From positions 310,348 to 374,347 of the forward strand of contig BDDD01000574.1 of the NCBI GenBank assembly GCA_001972305.1: a stretch of 64,000 nt of DNA, read 5' to 3'. Each line of letters begins with the position of its first letter. The stretch's first letter is position 1. Position numbers and translations under genes: made by a program. Under the pieces are notes generated by a model, which ran no database searches, was not told the origin of the DNA, and worked only from the letters and a program-made list of their open reading frames with translations. The stretch comes from Cephalotus follicularis (lineage: Eukaryota; Streptophyta; Magnoliopsida; Oxalidales; Cephalotaceae). This document shows, piece by piece, positions 57,829-64,000 of this stretch.

Positions 57829-58605
57829 AAGGTGCTTTGGACGGTTCGGTTCTTTAAATTTTGTCTACACCAAGGGTGATTTCGTCAATTCGGTCATTCA
57901 ATTTTTCGCATTTACTGAGAGTGCTTTTGCGGATTCAATCATTTAAATTCTGTCCATACCGATGGTGCTTTCGTTGATTCGGTCCTTTAAATTCTGTCTA
58001 CACCGAGGGTGCTTTCGTCGATCCGATTCTTTAAATTTCGCATTTACCGAGGGTACTTTTGCCAATTTTGTCCTTTAAATTATGTCTACACAAAGGGTGC
58101 TTTCTCTAATTCGGTCCTTTAAATTTCACATTTATTAAGGGTGCTTTTGCCAATTCAGCCCTTTAAATTCTATCTACACAGAGGGTGTTTTTGTCGATCC
58201 GATTCTTTAGAAATTTCATATTTACTGAGAGTGCTTTCGCCTATTCGGTCCTTTAAATTCTGTCTATACTGAGGGTGCTTTCATCGATCCGGTTCTTTAA
58301 ATTTTGCATTTATTGAGGATGCTTTTGCCGATTCGGTCCTTTAAATTCTATCTACACCGAGGGTGCTTACGCCAATCCGGTCCTTTAAATTTCACATTTA
58401 CTGAATGTGCTTTTGCCGATTCGGTTCTTTAAATTCTGTCTACACCGAGGATGGTTTCGCCGATCCGGTCCTTTAAATTTCGCATTTACTGAGGGTGCTT
58501 TTGTCAATTCAGACCTTTAAATTCGGTCTACACCGAGGGTGCTTTCGCGCATCCGATCCTTTAAATTTTGCATTTATCGAGGGTGCTCTTGGCGTTTCGG
58601 ATTTC
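57829..58605 (+). repeat. 44/88-bp tandem subrepeat array, Tat fossil 2
   Basis: About nine diverged dimers of the two 44-bp halves described for 17595-18530. The halves alternate regularly, with CGCATTTACC and GTCTACACC as the distinguishing ends. Confidence 0.85.
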
Positions 58606-58752
58606 TTTTAATTTCCTTTGGTTTTTTGTAATGACCTACTTCTCTTTTGACTTTTCAATGATTGACTACTAACAAAAAAAAAAGTGTGTGTGTTTGTCGG
58701 ACAAGATTCGGATCTCTATCTTTGTACGCTTCCCATTACATGGCAATAATAC

Positions 58753-58765
58753 AAAGAGGGACAAC
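58753..58765 (+). promoter_or_regulatory. Polypurine tract of Tat fossil 2
   Basis: AAAGAGGGACAAC lies directly before the LTR start TGTAGATACCC. Confidence 0.65.
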
Positions 58766-59736
58766 TGTAGATACCCAATTTTGTCCACTACGTATTGTGT
58801 CGTTTACACGATTAATTAAATTGGTAGTTAAATCAAAAAATCTTTTCGATTGAATTATCATTTAATAAATTGTTGTTAATCGGCATTCATTTTTATTTGC
58901 AATATTTTCTTTTTTTACTTGTTTTATTTTATTTCTAAATTGACGTAATTTAATTTTCATTTGATTTCTTAATTAATTTGATTTTGTTTAATTACATTTG
59001 ACTTAAATTGATTCCCTATATATTTGATTTGAGTTGACCTAGATATTTGATTCTAATTCTCCCTGAAGTATCTGATTTTAATTCCATATTAATACTTTTC
59101 TAATTTGGGAAAGGAATCAATATCAAATTAGGAAAAAAAACCCCTAAGCTCTTGATTATAAATGGGGTATGAATCGCATTGGGAAAAAAAAAGAGATACT
59201 TTCTCTAATCTTTCTCTTTGGTTTTGTTCACTTCGTGTTACTGTATACTAACTATATTTTTCTTTTAATTTTTTTTTTGCTTTGCTTGTTTCACCATTAT
59301 ATTACAGTAAACTTTGTTGTTCTTTTTACAATCAATACAGTGTCACGTTACGTTCAACTTCTCACTGTTCACTACAACAAATCGATGAAATACACTGTAA
59401 ATCACTAGCAACATCACAAAAAGGAAAAAACAATACTTCCATCATCTAAACCGAACTACCTATTGTCGCACCACTATTACGTCGCCACCGTAGCCTCCAC
59501 CCATAATCCAAATCGTAACAAACAGCCACCACCATCCACCATAACCCATTGTCAACTGAACCCACTACACTGCCACCTAACCAAAAGAAACCAAACATTA
59601 GCCACAAACATATCACAAACACAAGCCACCAAACAGAGGAACAGGCACTGCACCATAGCCGTTGCGAACAAGCACGCAGCTCCACCGGAAGTCACTATCA
59701 ACACCAAAGCTCCACTGTCACCTACACACATACACT
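58766..59736 (+). repeat. LTR of Tat fossil 2
   Basis: Matches 18691-19490 and 20293-20450 of fossil 1 and shows the empty site of the hAT element there. A TATA-like TTATAAATGGGG lies near 59157. Frames on both strands (59446-59685, 59463-59765) are shadows of LTR sequence. Confidence 0.7.
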
Positions 59737-59888
59737 CAGGGGCGGAGGAAGAAATTTTATATTAGGGAGGCCAAGACTAACATTTCGGCATCGTGGTGTG
59801 GCTGGTGTGAGCTTGGTAGTTGGTGGCTCGGTGCGGTGTGGTTGGTGACTTGTCAGTGCAAGCGATGAGCCTGATTATGGTGCGAGGG
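59737..59888 (+). other. Possible end of a DNA transposon
   Basis: Begins CAGGGGCGGAGGAAG, followed by a GGGAGGCC word, which resembles the terminal sequence of some plant DNA transposons. Its other end was not found. It lies between the Tat LTR and the Sirevirus LTR. Confidence 0.3.
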
Positions 59889-60931
59889 TGTTGTAGCGAT
59901 TTTTAGTTTAGGGATTTTTAGTTAAACACGATTTTAGAGTGGTTCGACGTAACTCTTGCCTACGTCCACTTTTCCCAAGGATCTCCTTGAGTTTCCACTA
60001 TTCTCCGAATAAAATTCCGGGTGCTATTCGGTACACCTTTGTGATTGACCTCAATCACTTACAACTCTCTTCGGGTTCACTCCCCAATTTCTTTTAAGGT
60101 TCACTTCCCTATTACAATCAAAGTATAGAAAATAAAGTTTGTTCTAAACCTCTCAAAAGGCTAGGTTTTACAAGATGAAATCACTCAATCTAAGTGGGAA
60201 CAAGTATTGGATAAAACACTAGATAAGAGCTTTTGAATGAGACTTCTTGATTTTGAAAGCTTGTTGTATATTTGCTTGATAGATCTTTGTATTTCTTGTC
60301 TCTTGTGTTCTTCTTACTTTTCTCTTCAAAAAACCTTTGTATATATATGTTTCTTCCCTCAGAGATCCGTTGGGTAAGTCTTGAAACTTGGTGCATCAAA
60401 ACGGCGCATTAAAACTCTGTCAGAAATCTTTTCAGCCGTGCAAAGCGTCGACTGTCTCCCTCAAAGCGTCGACGCTTATATGACCGTTAGGTATTTTAAT
60501 TTGAATTTGTCGAGTCAAAGCACAGGCATTCTGGATGTTGGAGTCGACTGTTGCCTCAAAGCATAGACGGTTAGATCAAAGCGTCGCCGCTTGTGTCAAA
60601 TTGAATTCCATCTTAAGTCACTGGTTTAATCAGCAGACTCCGTGTGTCAAAGCGCAGACGCTTTGACTTAAAGTGCAGATGCTTAAATTTAGACGTCGAC
60701 GGTTTGAACATTTGTTCCTCTCCTCAATACACTTCAAAGGTAGACGCTTTGTTCATTGTCTCTACTGTTACACAAAGCGCTGGCGCTTTATTTCTGAGCG
60801 TCGACGCTTTATCCTGTTTCTGCAGTTTTTCTTACTCTTTCGCGCATTCCATGTTTTTCTTGCACATAAAGAAACTTGTTAAATACAAATATGTTATCAT
60901 CAAAACTAGGATTGAGACATAAATGTCAACA
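59889..60931 (-). repeat. 3' LTR of the Sirevirus-type element
   Basis: Read on the minus strand it opens TGTTGACATTTATGTCTC after a polypurine tract and ends AAAATCGCTACAACA. Length is 1,043 bases. A palindrome cluster occupies 60437-60815 and a TATATATA word lies near 60340. Confidence 0.85.
60437..60815. repeat. AAAGCGTCGACGCTTT-type palindrome cluster in Sirevirus LTR
   Basis: About nine copies, for example AAAGCGTCGACGCTTA, CAAAGCGCAGACGCTTTG, CAAAGCGCTGGCGCTTTA and GAGCGTCGACGCTTTA. Sirevirus LTRs are known to carry families of short palindromic repeats near the promoter. This set looks like the local version. Confidence 0.8.
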
Positions 60932-61113
60932 ATCTCCCCCTTTTTGATGATGACAAAATTTGTTTCATTTAAACATAATAAATAGTATAACTTAAAAAAT
61001 AATGCATAAACACATTTGCTCCCCCTTAATTCATTATCTCCCCCTTAGTTAAACAAGGGGTGTTTACTTTGTCATTATTTCCCTATCTTTTCTTATCCTT
61101 TCTCCCCCTTTTT
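60932..61113 (-). promoter_or_regulatory. Multiple polypurine tracts of the Sirevirus-type element
   Basis: Four AAGGGGGAGA-type tracts on the minus strand: 60932-60945 (beside the LTR), about 61019-61027, 61038-61046 and 61101-61113. A repeated polypurine tract before the 3' LTR is a described feature of Sireviruses. The tract next to the LTR is the likely primer. Confidence 0.75.
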
Positions 61114-61500
61114 GTTATCAATTCAAAAAGGATTGAAATTGTCATAATCAAATCAATGTTTTGATGTAAAACAATGTCATTTAAGCATCCATAGTCATGT
61201 TATATTTCAATTTCAATAACACAGTATAAAAAATTAACAACAATTTCAAATTCATTCTTGACATTTGATTAAGGACACAAGAAAACATTCCAAACCCATA
61301 ATGTCACATTGCATACTTCAAACCAACACAAGTTTTACATATCGAAATTTAAACCAATACATAAAATGCATAATGAGATATCACAAAGCTTGTTAAATAC
61401 ATTAAACAGTCTCATTACAAATATAATACCACAAAGAATAAAAAGTTGTCCATAGCAAAATACTACATCATCATAGAATGCAAAAATGAAATGCATGAGC
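61114..61500. other. AT-rich untranslated region of the Sirevirus-type element
   Basis: Between the acidic ORF and the polypurine tracts. No coding sequence or further repeats seen. Confidence 0.6.
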
Positions 61501-61698
61501 TTAGTCGTTCATTTGAGTGTCTTCGTTTTCACCACTGATCTCTCCCTCCAAGTCATCGGTTGCTCCATCATCTTGGTGAATGTCATCGTTGTCGTGGCCA
61601 GAGGAGGAGGAAATGAGACCTTCGTAGTCCATTATCCCCGTTTCTGCGAACTTCTTTGCCATTCTCTTTTGTCTTCTTTTAACCGATTGCATATTCAT
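61501..61698 (-). CDS. Short acidic ORF downstream of ORF3 (65 codons)
   Basis: Begins MNMQSVKRRQKRMAKKFAET with a basic amphipathic stretch and ends in a very acidic serine/aspartate-rich tail (HDNDDIHQDDGATDDLEGE). It lies 21 bases after ORF3 on the same strand. It may be a small independent frame or sequence tied to ORF3. Function unknown. Confidence 0.4.
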   Translation of the reverse strand: MNMQSVKRRQKRMAKKFAETGIMDYEGLISSSSGHDNDDIHQDDGATDDLEGEISGENEDTQMND

Positions 61699-61719
61699 TT
61701 TTATTTATTCGACATTTTG

Positions 61720-62802
61720 CTATAGTCCCTTAATCGTATTCAATATCTCATCTAGTTTGGTTCTTGGGAGGTTGATATCCGGTGTTTGCTCAACTTTAGG
61801 TTCTCTTGGTACATTTTGTGCTTCATCGCCCATTTCTGCCTGTCTCTCTTCTTCAACGACTCTATTAGAGTCCTCTTCCCTTGGGATCCAGGTACCAAGC
61901 CGTTTGTGCTTTTTGAACCCCATTCTTCCTAGGGTTCCTTTGCCTAACTTGTCAACACTCTGGAGTGGGTGATTTATTTCTCTAGTTACGTCAATTGCGA
62001 AGAATTGGAGGATTTTGGTAATGATGTTGCTATAACCTAATCTGGCATTCTCTCGGCCATGGATTGCATGCATGTGATTAATTATCAAGAAAGGCACATT
62101 AATTCTTCTGCCTATGATTAGGTGGTACATAGTATATGCCTCCATGTGGGTTACCTCATCGAACCCACCAGCCTTAGGCAAAATATGTGTGCATACAGCA
62201 CGATGTAGGAACCGATAATGTAGACTGAGGTTCCTAGTGTACATTCGCTGTAAAAAATTAGCATTTTCACCAAAAAGAATTCGTACACAATCCTGTCTAT
62301 CAAAATCTCTACTTGTTACCCAAGTTCTTTGGTTCCATCCCCTAGCACCATCATTCGGAACATTTAGAATTGTGGCTAGTGTGTCGATTTCTAATTCAAT
62401 TCCCTTGTTTTTGACCCTAGTGCTTAATTCTTCCATAGAGCTATTTAGAATGTGAACATAGAATTCCTTAATTAGCTCAGGATAGCTAGGTAAATTGATT
62501 GAAAATAAGGGTTCTAACCCTTGAGCACCTAGCCACTCTACAATGGGAAAACCCTCATTATTACAGAAATCGAAATCTAATATTTTACCTACTAGAATCT
62601 TAGGATTAAAATAGGCTTCAGGATACCTAGGGAGTGAGGAAGCAACCTCTGGTGTGGCTGGATGAGTGTCTATGCCCTTTCCTTTGCGCCCAACAGATTT
62701 CCTTTTTGTTTTAGACCCTTGTCCAGCTTCAAAATTCTTGGTTCTTGGCATCTTTGATGTTGGTTTGAGGTTTATCAAGTATTTTCGAATGAAATGAGGC
62801 AC
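61720..62802 (-). CDS. Extra ORF (ORF3) of the Sirevirus-type element, 360 codons
   Basis: One uninterrupted frame between pol and the 3' LTR, the place where Sireviruses carry an added ORF often called env-like. Residues 18-45 are basic (KNFEAGQGSKTKRKSVGRKG) and could be a nuclear or nucleic-acid-binding segment. Met18 is an equally good start. The middle has FPIVEWLGAQGLEPLF (about 84-99), SLHYRFLHRAVCTHILPKAG (about 194-213) and MYHLIIGRRINVPFLIINHM (about 225-244). The C-terminus is charged. I see no signal peptide and no clear membrane segment, which argues against a typical envelope. The central wording recalls a domain widespread in plant element ORFs ('putative plant transposon protein'). 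That match is from memory. Function unknown. Confidence 0.7.
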   Translation of the reverse strand: MPHFIRKYLINLKPTSKMPRTKNFEAGQGSKTKRKSVGRKGKGIDTHPATPEVASSLPRYPEAYFNPKILVGKILDFDFCNNEGFPIVEWLGAQGLEPLFSINLPSYPELIKEFYVHILNSSMEELSTRVKNKGIELEIDTLATILNVPNDGARGWNQRTWVTSRDFDRQDCVRILFGENANFLQRMYTRNLSLHYRFLHRAVCTHILPKAGGFDEVTHMEAYTMYHLIIGRRINVPFLIINHMHAIHGRENARLGYSNIITKILQFFAIDVTREINHPLQSVDKLGKGTLGRMGFKKHKRLGTWIPREEDSNRVVEEERQAEMGDEAQNVPREPKVEQTPDINLPRTKLDEILNTIKGL

Positions 62803-63114
62803 AAAATCGCCAGAGACAGTGGGTTTAGAGTAGGAGTTTGAGTTTTTGTGTAAAAATGGCTTGACAGACGATGCTTTCTGTCTTAAAACACGACTAAAGC
62901 GTCGACAGAGTAGAGGGAGGCGTCGGCGCTTTGACTACTTTCCCTAATTCGAACCCTAATTTTTGTATAAAGCGCTGACGCTTTAATGACAGGCGTCGGC
63001 GCTTTGCTCTGTTTTCTATCGATTTTTCGTAAACGCGCATGAATGAATGCAAATGATGCAAACAAGCATATTGAGCAAACATGTATTATCACACCAATCA
63101 TATAAGCATGTCAA
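62803..63114 (-). other. Spacer between pol and ORF3, with palindromes
   Basis: No ORF of note. At 62889-63005 the same words as in the LTR appear: AAAGCGTCGACAGAG, AGGCGTCGGCGCTTTG, AAAGCGCTGACGCTTTA and CAGGCGTCGGCGCTTTG. Finding them inside the element as well as in the LTR is unusual. Confidence 0.7.
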
Positions 63115-64000
63115 TCACTCAATTTCACACAGACCTAATTCCAATCTAAATTTTGAGAAGGTTTGTTCATCTAAAGGTTTTGTGAAGATGTCCGCAACTT
63201 GTTCTTGAGTCGGGACGAAAACCAATTCAATATCGCCTTTTTTAATGTGATCTTTTATGAAGTGATATCTTATGTCAATGTGTTTAGTTCTAGAGTGATG
63301 AACCAGGTTTTTTCGTAAACATATCGCACTAGTGTTATCACACTTAATTGGCACTTCTTCAAAGTTAAAGCCATAGTCAATGAGTTGTTGCTTCATCCCC
63401 ATAATTTGGGCGCAACAACTTCCTGCAGTAATATATTCGGCTTCGGTAGTAGAAAGTGCTACCGTATTTTGTTTCTTGCTAAACCAAGAAATAAGCATAT
63501 TGACTAAAAAATGACACGTGCCATTCGTGCTTTTTCTATCTACTTTATATCCTCCGAAATCGGCATCGGAGTAAGTGTGTAAGTCAAATGATGATTTTCT
63601 AGGATACCATAGTCCTAAGGAGGGTGTATATGCTAGATACTTGAAGATTCTTTTTACGGCATGCAAGTGGGATTCCTTGGGACATGCTTGAAATCTAGCA
63701 CATAAGCATACACTAAACAAAATGTCCGGCCTACTCGCCGTTAAGTAAAGCAATGAACCTATCATGCTTCTATACAATTTTTGATCAATAGACTTACCTT
63801 GCTCATCTTTATCAAGTTTGGTGGGTGTACTCATAGGGGTCTTACTCTTTTTGGCGTTCTCCATCCCAAATCTTTTGAGTAAGTCCTTGACATACTTTGA
63901 TTGATTGATGGAGATTCCTTCCTCTAGTTGTTTGACTTGAAGTCCAAGGAAGTAGTTGAGCTCACCCATCATGCTCATTTCAAATTCTTCCTGCATGATC
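63115..64000 (-). CDS. Sirevirus pol, C-terminal reverse transcriptase and RNase H
   Basis: The frame is open from the right edge (first Met at 63996) to a stop at 63115 and codes the last 293 or so residues of pol. The start has MSMMGELNYFLGLQVKQLEE and MIGSLLYLTASRPDILFSVC (end of reverse transcriptase). RNase H then shows YSDADFGGYKVDRKSTNG, STTEAEYITAGSCCAQ, CDNTSAICLRKN, HSRTKHIDIRYHF and ADIFTKPLDE. Reverse transcriptase copies the element's RNA and RNase H removes the template. Wording and length match SIRE/Maximus-type copia elements. This part looks whole. The upstream part lies outside the window. Confidence 0.92.
   Translation of the reverse strand, partial: IMQEEFEMSMMGELNYFLGLQVKQLEEGISINQSKYVKDLLKRFGMENAKKSKTPMSTPTKLDKDEQGKSIDQKLYRSMIGSLLYLTASRPDILFSVCLCARFQACPKESHLHAVKRIFKYLAYTPSLGLWYPRKSSFDLHTYSDADFGGYKVDRKSTNGTCHFLVNMLISWFSKKQNTVALSTTEAEYITAGSCCAQIMGMKQQLIDYGFNFEEVPIKCDNTSAICLRKNLVHHSRTKHIDIRYHFIKDHIKKGDIELVFVPTQEQVADIFTKPLDEQTFSKFRLELGLCEIE

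Larger units (their letters stand above)
57829..59736 (+). mobile_element. Tat/Ogre-lineage fossil 2 (3' end only)
   Basis: A subrepeat array (57829-58605), a spacer, a polypurine tract (58753-58765) and an LTR opening TGTAGATACCCAATTTTG (58766) repeat the layout of 17595-20640. The two sequences are clearly one family. No coding region is in the window. The LTR stops matching at 59736, where other DNA begins. It is incomplete. Confidence 0.75.
59889..64000 (-). mobile_element. Sirevirus-type Ty1/copia element, 3' part
   Basis: In transcription order, right to left: the end of pol (63996-63115), a spacer with palindromes (62889-63005), a 360-codon extra ORF (62802-61720), a short acidic ORF (61698-61501), a run of polypurine tracts (61113-60932) and the 3' LTR (60931-59889). 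Pol wording (GELNYFLGLQ, STTEAEYITAGSCCAQ, ADIFTKPL), the extra ORF after pol and the repeated polypurine tracts are the marks of Sireviruses (SIRE/Maximus lineage). The part in the window looks largely whole. The rest lies beyond the right edge, so LTR age cannot be estimated. Confidence 0.88.

Noticed and set aside
59446-59848. Several 80-100-codon frames in both directions, also near 19337 and 20115
   Set aside because: Shadows within the Tat LTR. The paired LTR copy does not keep them, and one is interrupted by the hAT insertion.

Overview
The window is repeat-rich nuclear DNA from a flowering plant, probably a eudicot. Almost every recognisable base belongs to plant LTR retrotransposons: Ty3/gypsy chromoviruses of the Tekay/Del kind, the Tat/Ogre lineage, and Ty1/copia including a Sirevirus. 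There are also two small hAT-type DNA transposons. I found no host protein gene, tRNA, rRNA or CRISPR array. The setting looks like heterochromatin, or a gene-poor interval where elements have inserted into one another.

Layout. A Tat-lineage fossil (gag remnant at 1-490, 3' region at 12.7-18.7 kb, 3' LTR from 18691) is split by a chromovirus of 'family A' (950-12726, target duplication GTAGG). That element holds a solo LTR of a second chromovirus family (6263-8780). A further chromovirus-type LTR lies at 14501 to about 17220, and a hAT element sits in the Tat LTR (19491-20292). A solo LTR of family A follows at 20882-23310 (duplication CATGA). A hAT element (25896-33360, 8-bp duplication CTCAGAAT) carries a worn 'family B' chromovirus (26142-33093, duplication AAATA).

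From 34380 to 57251 lies a second family B element (duplication GACGC) with LTRs of about 3.4 kb. Three elements have inserted into it: a family A element in one LTR (36290-44086), a partial copia element in the interior (47825-50666), and a solo LTR in the other LTR (53839-56454, duplication CGGCA). A second Tat 3' end with the same tandem subrepeats follows (57829-59736). The last 4 kb is the 3' part of a Sirevirus-type copia element on the minus strand, with an uninterrupted reverse transcriptase/RNase H tail and an extra 360-residue ORF.

Most notable: a palindrome centred on GTCGAC or ATCGAT-like cores, with consensus close to AAAGCGTCGACGCTTT, recurs in clusters in the LTRs of three unrelated families (chromovirus A, the solo LTR at 6263-8780, and the Sirevirus). 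Family A LTRs also keep a cUUCGg-capped hairpin and a TATA box inside a palindrome. Family B LTRs carry a long block rich in CTCGGC and GCATGC words. All LTR elements are treated as fossils. Divergence and age statements come from comparing short stretches by eye.
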